Shown here one piece after another: positions 13,101 through 20,407 of a stretch of 64,000 nt of DNA; the first letter of the stretch is position 1, and every line of letters begins with the position of its first letter. Position numbers and translations under genes: made by a program. Source of the DNA: Angiostrongylus vasorum (taxonomy: Eukaryota; Nematoda; Chromadorea; Rhabditida; Metastrongylidae); the NCBI GenBank assembly GCA_018806985.1, contig JADANN010000174.1:3934501-3998500 (forward strand), given 5' to 3'. The notes under the pieces were generated by a model. It was not told the origin of the DNA and made no database searches. It saw nothing but the letters and a program-made list of their open reading frames with translations.

Positions 13101-15336
13101 GAGTTTCATTACGTCGAATGAAAATCTTTAGTCAGATAAAGATCGACTTCGCGGAATTTTAAGAAAGGCTTTTTTCGCAGCTTTCTCCTTTCAAAAAACG
13201 TATCGAACTTATGAAAAAAGCCCAGATAGGGTTTAATACACAGTCCGAAGAGGTATGAGGACTAATCGCTTCAAGAATCAAAGGGTTCGTTGCCACCACA
13301 GAACTTGTCTTATTTTTTTATTCTATTTTACATGACCAGCCTTCATTCTACTGCGTAGATCCCAGCTCCTTTTTCTGATTTTCTTGCACTCATCGTCCGT
13401 AACTGTCCTCTAAATTTTTCCCTGTGAATTTGGCCGCTGTTCCATGTTTTTAAAGAATTTCGTTGAATACTGGTCGAGTGAGATCTCCCCCGAGTCCAAG
13501 GATAGCCGCACTAGAGTGCTCTCACGTGTGCTGAGGAAGGAAGCGGAGGAAGGGTGGGGAGGATGAACGGAGCATAGACTAATTTCTCAATCACAGAGAG
13601 ATGAGATGTTTGATGAACCCTATCATCGGCTAACTAGTAGCGTGCTTGTGAAGAACGGCATCACCACTCCTGTGCTATGATCTCCTGAAGTCTATGAGAA
13701 CCAAGTCACTGCAATCCGAGAAATCCTAGTCGTAAGGAAGCAAACCTACCTCCGATCCCCCAAAAAGCCGGCGACTTTCGGTGGTGATGATCTGAAATCA
13801 TAACAGGGCTATCCAAGCTTCCCAGGAAGATCCATGGCTGGATTACCATCCATCATGTTAGTGAGAAAAGAAAATGATACATCCTCAAATTAATACTAAA
13901 CCCAAACATAAATCCGACCATCTGCGCTGGTGACAGTTGCAGGAATCGACTACAAACAAAGTGAAAGAAGTGCTGGGACTCGCACTAGCTGTGAAGACGG
14001 GTAATTTAAGAATCTAACCAACTCACTTGAATATCCACTCTAACGCATTGCTGGTGGCATGGAATATGAGTTAAGATAAAAAGGACAAGTCGTTCGGCAT
14101 TGATTAGTCCCTTAGGGATGCGCCATGCATTAGATTCTATTGGGCATCGTAGGGGTCACTGAGTGCATTAGGCCTGAACAGTTTACGGAGGCCCAATGAC
14201 GGATTAAATCAGCGTTTTTATGTTTCCGAAGAAGTGCAATTAGAGAACATCTGAAGCACGAGGTTTAGCAAGTTCGGAGCAATGAATCCAACCAATCACC
14301 TTGTATCTATTGTAGGGGGAACTCTAATCACTGCACAACAAGTGCTCGGAGTAGGACTAAGCAGGGGGAAAATATAGCTCATTGTATAACTAGGAAATAG
14401 ATGATATAGAACTCCGCAGTTCTCTACAAGCATAAAAAAATTTAAAAACACTACAAAAGCAGCTCTGAAGAAAATGTGGGAAAAAACAATTTTACCCTGC
14501 ACGTTACATGAGCCGTTCTGCCCTGCTCAACGGACTTGAGCGTTGGATGAGCATCGATGACAGGAAACCCGGGTGGAAGATCTGCTGAAAATACTGATAT
14601 ACATGTATATTGTGCATTAAGACCTTTAGTACTTTGTACTTTGTACTTTTTACTCGAGTGGTAATGTGGTAATTTGGGAATGGAATGAGGTACTGAACGT
14701 GGAAAACAACTGTAAAACGTCTCCGGGCAGTTATCAAATGAATGAAACGATCTAGTAATACTACACTACCTCTGTTCAATACCGTAACGACAGCATCGCC
14801 CACCACAGGGTTCGCCACTCCGTTGTCAGCTAAGCATGAAATGGTAGTTTGGTTATCCGAGCTTAGTACTGGTTCGATTCGGAGCGTGGACAGGCCAGTC
14901 GGTAGTGACTTCACGACAAATCTGAGAAGTGACAGAGAAAGTGATCATGAGATGTTTCCTTGTCGTTGCGAGAACTACTAACTACATTTCCTTCCTGTTT
15001 TGCTTTTAAAGAATTTCATATTATTGTCCCTTCACAACGACCGTTGAGCTTCTCCTATCACTAAATATACAAAAAGCAATATACACCTAGAGAAGAATAA
15101 CGTAAGTGGTAGACGAAAAGCAAACTAAGCAATTGTAAAGACCGAGGACTAGTTGATATAACAAATATTACAGCTATCATGAAATTTATAAAACTACCGT
15201 GAATCGACAGGCACGTTTCCGTTCACTTTCCATACAATATTCGGCAAAGGATTCCCATCAGCGCGGCAGAAGAAACTGATTTTGGAGTCGGCTGCAACGG
15301 TGGACGAATCAGGCCGCACCACCAATCGGGCCGGAT
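995..15336 (-). CDS. ptp-3: LAR-type receptor protein tyrosine phosphatase, ectodomain part (Ig1-Ig3 and first FN3), both ends missing
   Basis: Ten minus-strand exons (15336-15198, 14921-14770, 14581-14496, 10110-10008, 9165-9054, 4409-4275, 4125-3976, 3040-2917, 1261-1177, 1102-995) join in matching phases to give about 398 codons. The product begins inside the first immunoglobulin domain (cysteines in FFCRADG and TISCLAD). It continues through Ig2 (VTCRVRGDPRPK, KYECVARN) and Ig3 (RRVPPYFS, VNLTCVAVGFPMP, NFTCIAVSKLG) and the first fibronectin III domain (VTLTWQAP, YEFTIVTVGEFGEGPPS). This order and these motifs are those of LAR/PTP-delta/PTP-sigma and worm PTP-3. In that family the protein is a neuronal cell-surface receptor for axon guidance and presynaptic assembly, with two cytosolic phosphatase domains. 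The signal-peptide exon, remaining FN3 repeats, membrane segment and phosphatase domains are not in the window. N-glycosylation sequons NQT, NLT, NFT and NVT are visible. One exon (9054-9165) has a one-base frameshift. The family is near certain; the symbol is by inferred orthology. Confidence 0.9.
1177..1261 (-). CDS. ptp-3: LAR exon: middle of FN3-1
   Basis: Acceptor ctacag precedes 85 bases read as YSDSNVLKKFRVDPN and then SATIDNLEPFQ, with donor gtacat. The first base completes the AAG lysine codon left by the previous exon, and the exon ends in phase 0. The following intron is only 74 bases. The sequon NVT lies in this exon. Confidence 0.82.
1690..2065 (-). repeat. SINE-2 copy (tRNA-derived) inside a LAR intron
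   Basis: Read on the minus strand, the head has a tRNA-like A box (GATAGCACACTGGTAG) and a B box (CTAGTTCGATTG). The shared central block AAATTGGTGCCGGACTTGTC follows. Next come the family-specific body and a 3' part ending near GTGAAGACGGG with an A/T-rich tail. It matches 9303-9665 and 35692-36060 over its whole length. Confidence 0.8.
2560..2710 (+). repeat. short hammerhead-bearing element, 5'-truncated
   Basis: The segment carries a motif with intact CTGATGA and GAAAC (2635-2670), then GAATAAA and a terminus with TTGTTAGCTT. This matches the right ends of the elements at 33.9, 57.06 and 62.08 kb. No TATA-like box is recognised upstream in this copy. It sits in the LAR intron between 2916 and 1262, antisense to the gene. 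Confidence 0.6.
2635..2670 (+). ncRNA. hammerhead-ribozyme-like motif, core intact
   Basis: Order: GGCT, CTGATGA, stem II GAC/GTC around a GAAGAA loop, GAAAC, TTT, AGTT. Outer GGCT and AGTT can pair with two G-U wobbles to form stem I. The expected ACGUH stem III/cleavage stretch reads ACTTT, so the G that would pair with C is lost. The call rests on the known type I hammerheads of Penelope-like elements and on conservation among window copies. Confidence 0.5.
2917..3040 (-). CDS. ptp-3: LAR exon: start of FN3-1
   Basis: Acceptor tttag (ag at 3041-3042) is followed by 124 bases read as ALPPPPQNFQVSSV, SDTVTLTWQAP and EYVVKYRQK. The first alanine codon is split with the previous exon (G plus CA). 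I chose donor gtacgt (2911-2916) because it leaves AA to be completed to lysine by the next exon. An alternative donor four bases later breaks that phase. Confidence 0.88.
3376..3660 (+). repeat. SINE-1 copy (tRNA-derived) in a LAR intron
   Basis: The head reads GAGGCGAAGTGGTCGG (A-box-like), then a B-box-like GTGGAATCGATCC. The central block AAATTGGTACC follows, then the GATAGCAGCACTGGCTCG body. The 3' tail GCGCATCCCTCAGGGA leads to a T-rich end. It lies antisense to LAR between exons 3976-4125 and 2917-3040. Confidence 0.85.
3976..4125 (-). CDS. ptp-3: LAR exon: second half of Ig3
   Basis: 150 bases read as EVVVVLNDPAMAPIGKNVL, LTNVEQSDNFTC and IAVSKLGNIEATTLVDVQ, ending in phase 1 at donor gtattg. 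DNFTC supplies the second Ig cysteine. The acceptor is chosen at ggaag|AAG (ag at 4126-4127), because it completes the codon left by the previous exon. The tract upstream is purine-rich rather than pyrimidine-rich, so the exact boundary is less sure than the exon itself. Confidence 0.85.
4275..4409 (-). CDS. ptp-3: LAR exon: first half of Ig3
   Basis: Acceptor atttcag (ag at 4410-4411) opens 135 bases read as VRRVPPYFSYKLEKVYRV, GAGGSVNLTCVAVGFPMP and RVFWKKSDDG, with donor gtacgt. RRVPP and the GGSVN-TCVAVG-PMP run are hallmark LAR Ig3 residues. The first valine codon is split after YVK of Ig2. That is the position where vertebrate LAR proteins insert or skip mini-exon B. Confidence 0.93.
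4410..9053 (-). other. 4.6-kb LAR intron; no gene recognised inside
   Basis: This intron separates the Ig2 and Ig3 exons. I see no domain-bearing ORF on either strand. The longest open frames (for example 4530-4976) are without recognisable motifs. A short SINE-3 remnant is at about 5935-6045. A four-residue mini-exon could be hidden here and could not be seen by eye. Confidence 0.6.
5935..6045. repeat. SINE-3 remnant
   Basis: CATTGAACCCGGTTAAGCTG matches the outer end seen at 58300-58330, and GAATAGGCAG-AAATA matches the opposite end seen near 18170 and 51690. The tRNA-like middle is missing, so this looks like a deleted or rearranged copy. Confidence 0.4.
9054..9165 (-). pseudogene. ptp-3: LAR exon: second half of Ig2, with one-base frameshift
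   Basis: Acceptor tttag (ag at 9166-9167) gives GALMIQQAKE in the phase set by the previous exon. The conserved continuation EDQGKYECVARNSYGVV, then HSKAAHLYVK, is in another frame. The shift sits in AAAGAGGGAGGACC, where one G too many is present. Without that G the exon is 111 bases and its end phase fits the Ig3 exon. The shifted frame has no stop within the exon, so a gene predictor could pass through it unnoticed. A sequence error or a true mutation are both possible. The exon identity is secure. Confidence 0.85.
9303..9665 (+). repeat. SINE-2 copy, near full length, in a LAR intron
   Basis: The head is GGATAGCACAGTGGTAGTG (A box) and GCTAGTTCGATTG (B box). The central block GTTGGCACCGGACTTCTC and the body CTATCTCAGGACTCCAGG, GCATTCTACGACATTC follow. 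The 3' part GAAGTGCTGGAATCGGC ends in AAATAAAATAAAAA. It lies antisense to LAR in the 842-base intron between 10008 and 9165. Confidence 0.85.
10008..10110 (-). CDS. ptp-3: LAR exon: first half of Ig2, C to E strands
   Basis: 103 bases between acceptor tttag (ag at 10111-10112) and donor gtattt read VRGDPRPKMLWLRDLVPVD, then IRAEGRYSVSTMGNPG. The invariant Ig tryptophan (MLWLRD) is here. The exon begins in phase 0 after the cysteine-containing VTCR of the previous exon. It ends just before GALMIQQ, the position of mini-exon A in vertebrate LAR genes. Confidence 0.93.
10379..10415 (-). ncRNA. hammerhead-ribozyme-like motif, left arm of PLE
   Basis: On the minus strand: GGCT, GTGAAGA, stem II GGC/GCC around GATACT, then GAAACGTC and AGCT. 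ACGU forms the short self-complementary stem III typical of minimal PLE hammerheads, and GTC would be the cleavage triplet. CTGATGA is mutated to GTGAAGA, so this copy is probably inactive. Confidence 0.55.
10553..10795 (-). pseudogene. GIY-YIG endonuclease end of PLE, left arm, broken
   Basis: In the RT orientation the sequence encodes DEYIGETGRPLYIRIKEH and DGKRKLRQ. It is preceded by a cysteine-rich linker, in the order usual for Penelope endonucleases. A stop replaces the cysteine codon and a one-base change breaks the frame just before DEYIG. Another break follows KLRQ. It retains the GRPLYIRIKEHL stretch that the right arm lacks, including the arginine expected to be catalytic. Confidence 0.75.
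10905..11767 (-). pseudogene. Penelope-like reverse transcriptase core and thumb, frameshifted
   Basis: The frame from 11767 to 11246 shows RT motif A as SFDVTALYTNV, motif B as GLAMGQRLAPTLAIVF and motif C as CRYVSDCF, then FELLNEQSEYVKFTRE. Just before LNVQIHL the frame shifts. It resumes as SSSGHMTRWYRKPSNKNIL and HPSHTKRTLVRNM, typical of Penelope-like elements. Motif C has YVSD where YVDD is expected, so one catalytic aspartate is lost. Another frame change near 10905 leads to the linker before the endonuclease. The N-terminal part of the RT is absent. Confidence 0.88.
11880..12108 (+). pseudogene. GIY-YIG endonuclease end, right inverted arm, internally deleted
   Basis: On the plus strand, a cysteine-rich linker (CVICPYGRG) is followed by GTIYLISCNNCGDEYIGE, then directly DGKRKLRQ and LGTHRIQKHSGDG. 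The stretch holding GRPLYIRIKEH, present in the left arm, is missing. The open frame continues to a stop after KLLIM. It is inverted relative to the RT and cannot be expressed from the same transcript. Confidence 0.78.
12182..12217 (+). ncRNA. hammerhead-ribozyme-like motif, right arm of PLE
   Basis: GGCT, CTGAAGA, stem II GGC/GCC with loop GATACT, GAAACGTC, AGCT. Stem I is GGCT/AGCT with one wobble, stem III is the palindrome ACGT, and cleavage would follow GTC. The single change CTGATGA to CTGAAGA affects a core base. Confidence 0.6.
12645..12850 (+). repeat. interspersed repeat shared with 44825-45065 (inverted there)
   Basis: The block starts at CCACCACCGTCCTGGTATCA. It runs through GACTTTGGCCAGG and GACCTCGGGATTCC to CCAGTGAAGACGGGCCATC. 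The same order is found on the minus strand at 44825-45065, which carries about 30 extra bases inside. Its last 60 bases also resemble 30885-30955. The class is unknown; no coding domain was recognised. Confidence 0.6.
13310..13690 (-). repeat. SINE-2 copy, diverged, in a LAR intron
   Basis: On the minus strand the order is a tRNA-like head (ATAGCACAGGAGTGGTGATG), a damaged middle, the CTATCC-ACTC body and the 3' end with GTAGAATGAAGGCTGG. The T-rich end lies at 13312-13331. The central block is replaced by a purine-rich insertion. It is weaker than the copies at 9.3 and 35.7 kb. Confidence 0.55.
13955..14005 (+). repeat. SINE-2 3' fragment
   Basis: GAAGTGCTGGGACTCGCACT followed by GTGAAGACGG matches the last 50 bases of the SINE-2 copies. 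Confidence 0.5.
14095..14150 (-). repeat. SINE-1 tail fragment
   Basis: AGTCCCTTAGGGATGCGCCA with ATTAGATTC is the reverse complement of the conserved SINE-1 tail (compare 3590-3640). Confidence 0.55.
14496..14581 (-). CDS. ptp-3: LAR exon: linker and start of Ig2, with tandem acceptor
   Basis: 86 bases read as DLPPGFPVIDAHPTLKSVE and QGRTAHVTCR, holding the first cysteine of Ig2. The donor is gtaaaa. The acceptor is ttttcagcag, a NAGNAG pair. Cutting after the second AG gives RDLPP; after the first (14584) it adds CAG and gives RADLPP. Both keep frame. Confidence 0.92.
14770..14921 (-). CDS. ptp-3: LAR exon: second half of Ig1
   Basis: 152 bases with acceptor cttctcag and donor gtagtg read FVVKSLPTGLSTLRIEPV, LSSDNQTTISCLADNG and PVVGDAVVTVLNR. 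This supplies the second Ig1 cysteine and the sequon NQT. An earlier gtattg at VVT is not used, because only the later donor leaves phase 1 for the next exon. Confidence 0.92.
15198..15336 (-). CDS. ptp-3: LAR exon: first half of Ig1, first exon placed
   Basis: Acceptor ttctccag (ag at 15337-15338) precedes 139 bases read DPARLVVRPDSSTVAADSK, ISFFCRADGNPLPNIVW and KVNGNVPVDSR, with donor gtagtt. The first codon is split in phase 1. The coding start and signal peptide are therefore on an upstream exon at higher coordinates, which I could not identify. The C to D region KVNGNVPVDSR lacks the lysine cluster that vertebrate LAR-family Ig1 uses to bind heparan sulfate. Confidence 0.92.
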
Positions 15337-16289
15337 CTGGAGAACACCATTTAGATGAAGTATTTAATAAGCAGCTTTTAGCTGATGTTTGGTTGATGAA
15401 GAGCACTTGGTTGCTCACTGTGGAAATGCCACTTTTGCTTATTTGAACCCTTTTTGTAGTGCAACAATACTATTTCTTATAGTGATGTGGAATAATACTA
15501 GGAACGTCGGTAAAAAAATGGCCACACGCCCCAGTAAAATTTTCATCTGACAGCTGTTTAAGATCTCATTCGTTGGATACCACAGTTAGACTTCCTTCTT
15601 CGAACAGTCCACGGTGAAGGTGAAGGTGGTGAAGTATTAAAGCATATACACGCGATATTGGGTCCTCGCAAAAACGTCGAATTGAACTTGGTCGAATGAG
15701 GACCGTACGAATGTGAAAGCGTTCGTGTAAAATGGCATTGTCGGGCGAACACGGCTCATTCGAATGGTACTCCGCAGTACTCGATGCGACCCGGGCGGCT
15801 CGTAGGCTAGGTCGCACATCGAAAGAATTGAGTGATGTGGATACGACGAGAACTTATTCCATGTAACAATTAAATCCATCTATTAAACTCAATTTAACCA
15901 GACGAAAAGTTTCCGAAAAATAACGTCAGCACATTTTCGAAAACGCGATGCTACAACGTCTCTAATGGCAAGGTTGGAAGTTCACAGCGCAGTGAGAATC
16001 TCCCACACGTGGAGCCAGTAGACATCGACGCTTCATCATTTAGCGTCGTTAGGACCTATGCTAAGAAAGCCTTCTCAATCATTGAGAAATCAGAGACTAG
16101 GCTAAGAATAGAATATCTCTTTATACGAAATCAACTGTGCAAATTTCATTATAAGCAATGCGAAACCAATTCCATACTCAAAGCTACAATATTCTGCAAC
16201 GGAAGCCTAAAACAATTAAGTGCTTTAAAAGCCTATAGAATAATGAGTAATTCCTGGAACCGCCTTTCTATCCACCTCGGTATTTATCA
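15337..16289. other. no gene recognised; presumed 5' intron of the LAR gene
   Basis: Open frames here (for example 15637-15879 minus) carry no known domain and are not flanked by convincing splice sites in the right phase. I saw no signal-peptide exon ending in phase 1. Confidence 0.5.
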
Positions 16290-16351
16290 ATATTTCTACG
16301 TTTTCTTGATGAGGAGACACCACATCGTTGTTACACCATTTATTCACAAAA

Positions 16352-16386
16352 GTTAATGTTTTGGCGGTTTCGCCTTTTTCAGAGCC
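16352..16386 (-). ncRNA. hammerhead-ribozyme-like motif, degraded
   Basis: Minus strand: GGCT, CTGAAAA, stem II GGC/GCC around GAAACC, AAAACATTAAC. GGCT can still pair weakly with the following bases. The core is mutated at two positions. Confidence 0.45.
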
Positions 16387-16509
16387 TGGAAAGATCGGAT
16401 TGACCAGCAGTCTACTCCGTCAAATACTTTCATAACCTCAAGAGAAAGAATCTAGAACCTAAATTTCAATCGCATGGAAAATAAGCTGCTTAAACGACAA
16501 CAGTTTCCT

Positions 16510-16665
16510 ATAAGCCATCTACTTATTGAGGAGACCGAGTGCGCTGAACATTACATGGGTGATGAACGAGCTTCTCTCAGTTCAAAAAAAGTAGCCTTAG
16601 GTACGGCACTCCTAAAACGACACTCCTCATGGCAGTTCACTTCTGGACTTTTGGAACTAGTCTAA
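16510..16665 (+). pseudogene. GIY-YIG endonuclease relic of PLE
   Basis: The frame reads CAEHYMGDERASL, then LGTALLKRHSS. These align by eye with CGDEYIGE and LGTHRIQKHSG of the 11.9-kb copy. The GRPLYIRIKE segment is absent. The frame ends at 16665. Confidence 0.5.
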
Positions 16666-16822
16666 AATACCTCGAGAGTTTTGTGCACTGTCTTAGATTC
16701 ATGTACAAGGACCATGTCTTCTATTTCAAAATCTTCCTTTTAACGGATTTGGGGTTTGAGTTCCTTCTACTAGTTGAGGAAGCATTTGGCTAAATGGAGT
16801 GCGTATCACTTTAACCTTACCA

Positions 16823-16869
16823 AGCTCTGATTCTTCAGAAATGAACAGCAAACCTGCTGAAACGTTGCC
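16823..16869 (+). ncRNA. hammerhead-ribozyme-like motif, core disrupted
   Basis: GCTCTGA is followed by an expanded middle and then GCTGAAACGTTGCC, the usual 3' half with the ACGT palindrome. The motif is recognisable mainly from the 3' half and from position in the inverted arm. Confidence 0.35.
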
Positions 16870-16930
16870 AACCATCAAATAAATATTGTTTTAAGACCTT
16901 TGTGTCTGCTCGTCAAGAAAGCATAGTAAT

Positions 16931-18155
16931 ACTCCTCCTCGAATAAACGTTGTTTGACTAACCTAGCCAGCACACAAGGGGATGCCGTTTCCCACCCTAT
17001 GACAACAGCGTGTAGGTATCAAATCCTAGACTAGTGGAAATGTACACGCGTCCATACAAGGAAGATGGACGGAACAACGCGAATGCGGAGCGGATATTCC
17101 TCCACATATCTAGCAAGACAAGTCTTTTCAGGCATGTGCAAATATAAAGTAAGAACAACCAGAAAATTGCAAATAGTAAACATAAACTAGAAGGTCGGAA
17201 CGAAAATGAGGAATGTACCTCCTGAGTTCCTACATGCAGTACGTCTCTTCTAGAAAAATTTGTTTTTAGCACAAGCAAATATGCCAGCAGGGATTTGCCT
17301 AAGAAAAGTACTACTGCAAACAGGAGCTCAAATTTCGGTGTAATTTCTGGATCAGTAGGCGTTCTAAGCATCATCGTCGATCAGGAGACCAGCGCCTAAA
17401 CGCACTGATTGCAAGCAGCATAACATCCTCTCCACAGTGGAACCGACTAAGGATCAAAAGTGAGCATGCATACCATGCCTTTTCAAAAAAACGATCGCTG
17501 AAGTGGCCTACGAATCTATCGTGAGGTCGGCGGTAGTGTTCAGGAGGGAAGATGTTGACTAAAGATGCTTACCATTACCTTTAGAAAGCCGAATGAAGCC
17601 CAAATGATGCAAATCGCCTTCTACACATTTCTCACTTGCATTCGCGAGACCATAGGTCGGAAAACACTACTTTAAAAAATCAACGCTTGATGGAACCAAT
17701 AAAATGCAAAGGGCTGCACAATATCCGAAAAAACATGCAGTTTGAACCGGTCGCAGATTGAAGAGCGCATTCTACTTGTACCTAGAAGCTCTACTCAACA
17801 TTCAGGGAGCACGAGCATAGAAAATGGAAAAGAGCTTGGACAATTTCAAGCTCATGCCCTGGAGCTCTCAACATACTGACCGATCTAAATCTCTGTCCAT
17901 GTACGATAATGGTTCTACCCTTTATCAATAGTTCGACCAGATTAAAAGGTGTACCAAGCGTAGTTCCACGAAACGTGTTCGCTCTTGATTCCGACTTCTG
18001 TTGGGTCTAGTATATATCGTAATCCTAGAAACTTTCGATGGAATCTCTAGTGAAAGTGATCATATCATCTTTTTTCGCTCCCCATTAACAGAGGTTGTCA
18101 TTTTCAAGTAAAGGAAAGCATACTGTTCTGAAGACATGCTATACAAAAAATTTGG
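16931..18155. other. no gene or repeat recognised
   Basis: Only short open frames without motifs (longest 16997-17374 minus) are present. No repeat shared with the rest of the window was found by eye. Confidence 0.5.
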
Positions 18156-18159
18156 ATCT

Positions 18160-18415
18160 CATCCTTTTTATTTACTGCCTATTCTTTTTAATGGGTGGGT
18201 ATGCTGCGAATCAAATCAGTCCCGCTGACGGGTGATTGCTGATGGCAGTGATCGACAGAACAAGCTGACAGACAAGCGAAACGAGGGACCCGCATGGTGT
18301 GGTCGTTAACGCGTTAGCCCCCGAAAAGGGTAATAGAGCGTTCGTTCCCCCACTGCAGACACCTGCGGTCCGCAGTTTTGCAAATATCTCAGCATCATAG
18401 AAAAAACTTGAATGT
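18160..18415 (+). repeat. SINE-3 copy (tRNA-derived), with an inverted tail piece on its left
   Basis: From 18195 the order is ATCAGTCCCGCTGACGGGTG, a tRNA-like head GCATGGTGTGGTCGTTAACG (A box) and GCGTTCGTTCCCCC (B-box-like), then GTTTTGCAAATATCTCAGC. The left 35 bases (TTACTGCCTATTC) are the family's other end in the opposite orientation, as in the 39.6-kb fold-back. Confidence 0.75.
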
Positions 18416-18449
18416 TTTCTCCCACAGAATGAGAACATATCGATTTATC

Positions 18450-18805
18450 TTATTTTTTTTCTTTTTATTTTCCACGACTCTCTTTCACATCTACTGTTCC
18501 ACCATCCATGAAGGTTTTCCAACTTTTTGCGGGCGAGTTCGGCTGCCATTTGGAGATTTCTTCCTTCGTCACGAATGTCGTTGAACGCTGGTCGAGTCGA
18601 TTCCCTCTGGAGTGCTGAGATAGCCGGAGGAGAGCTTTCCCACTTGAATTGTTGCGAGTCGACCTTTTGCAAAAAACCTGTTATCAAGTTTCCGACCCTG
18701 CAGAGGGCAGAGGCTCGCTGAGAATGGGTGGTCGAACCAGCACCGCGCTCGTGATGTTCTCCACGAGTACCACTGCGCTATCTGCACCCCATAGCAATTC
18801 ATACA
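18450..18805 (-). repeat. SINE-2 copy
   Basis: Minus strand: head GATAGCGCAGTGGTACTCG, B-box-like GGTTCGACCACC, then body CTATCTCAGCACTCCAGAGG and GCGTTCAACGACATTC. The 3' part GGAAAACCTTCATGG is followed by an A-rich end at 18450-18470. Confidence 0.78.
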
Positions 18806-20405
18806 AAGAAAAATGTGATTTTTCCAGTCGCGAAACCGGAACCCAATTAAATGTCGTGGTGATTTTATTAGCAGCTCTCCATTATGGTGTCAGTGATAGT
18901 CGACATGCTAAAGGAAGCCATTTCCTGAATAGCAGTAATCGATGTCGGGACGCAAAGGAGCTGCGAAAGTGCAGCGTGCACAAACAACAGCTCAGCACAC
19001 CACTTAAAGCACAGTTGCTCATTCCGTTTAGCTACTTTCACTAGTCATCCTCAATTCTCCAAAGGATAAGCTGTTTTTGACCAGGACAATCTGTGAAGCT
19101 TCAAGGATTATCGATTGTCCTCATGTGTAAGGAAAACCTGTGAGTAATATGCCACAGGTTCTCACAACGCTCGTTTGACCACACCACCATATTGCGGCCG
19201 ACCAGTGCTGTGAAAAAAGTTTCGGGTATTTGAATTTATTCCCATACACACTGAGGCTTTTCATTAAAGATAAAAGAAAAAGACTGAAAGTAAGTAAAAA
19301 AGAACTAGAAGACAACTCACATGCCAGAGCTTGTATATAGCTCTGGTAAGAATCTGCAGAATACGTAGAATTAGCGAGGTGCAGCGACTTTTGATGTAAG
19401 TGTTTTGTTTTTTGAAGAAACCATCTAGAGTCTTACCCCATACTGTTAAGGAAAACGCATAAACCACTTAAGAACAAACCATCTATGGCGTTGGAAAAAT
19501 GGTTTAGAACAAGCAGTAGAAGTGCGTGCAGGATTCGTCTTCGTTTCATTGTACTTCATTCGTCGACTAAAAAATTAGACATTCGAGTTCGAAACGACCT
19601 TATGGGTCCCTAACATGGCTGTCACTTGGTTAGCACGCCCCTATGGTGGAACAGTGCTCTACAACAGCTGAGGAAAGCAGAGGCCATTCGCGGCGACCTG
19701 TATCTGAAATTAATTCCTGTTCTTGAGCGGAACGATCCAACGAGCAGTCAACACAAGTCATTGGCGGTAAAACTGCCTGCTCGTGGAGGCATAAGTACGC
19801 GTCAAACAGGGACCACCTAGTATACGACCAGAGATCGTGTTCCTTCTTGCAAACTTAGAACACTTGCGCATCCAATTCATATAGAGGTCTAGTTGAAAAT
19901 GAAGAAAAGAATAACGTTGTTTTATCACGAGAAATAAACGTTTTGTTAGAACTTAGTGAAAGTAAAGGAAAAAAGTGGCTATAGAATGAGCAGCACTGAT
20001 GGATGAAGTTCGAATGCGAAAAGAACAAACACCAAAGTCATGATGGAAGCGTTTAAGCATTTCTGACGACTTCAACTTACAATTGGAGAGCTGCAAAAGA
20101 TGGCTGTTGTGATGACATGATGATGTAAGCAACACATTCATGTGTTTAAATGTCCAATAGTTCGAAAACTAAGAAAATGCGAGAGATATGGAGAACTGCA
20201 TCACGGTAAAAAAAAGCTAGGAACTATTAAATAAGCTAGGAGATTGGAAATCCCAATAAGGCTTCTATTGATGCGGAGATACCCTACAACTGGTTCTCTG
20301 AAAATCTGCTGTAAAAGGTACTTACTAGCAAGAATACAAACGTTTTTACTTAACACTTCTAGTGTTTCATCACATTTGGTGAATTAAGGAATATAGTTCC
20401 CATCA
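18806..20405. other. no gene or repeat recognised
   Basis: The open frame 18649-19044 is largely the reverse of the SINE-2 copy. The rest shows no domain and no shared repeat. Confidence 0.5.
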
Positions 20406-20407
20406 AT

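Larger units (their letters stand above)
16290..16930. mobile_element. Penelope-like element relic with inverted arms
   Basis: The left part (about 16290-16430, minus) contains AACTTTTGTGAATAAATGG after a hammerhead-like motif. The right part (about 16800-16930, plus) contains the matching ATCAAATAAATATTG and CTCGTCAAGAAAGCATAG after its own motif. The two outer ends are therefore inverted copies, diverged. Between them lies a GIY-YIG relic. The layout is that of the better preserved element at 60570-61500. Confidence 0.6.

Noticed and set aside
19121..19315. Hydrophobic N-terminal-like minus-strand frame as LAR signal-peptide exon
   Set aside because: It has no ATG at its start, contains likely intronic pyrimidine tracts, and offers no phase-1 donor to join the exon at 15336.
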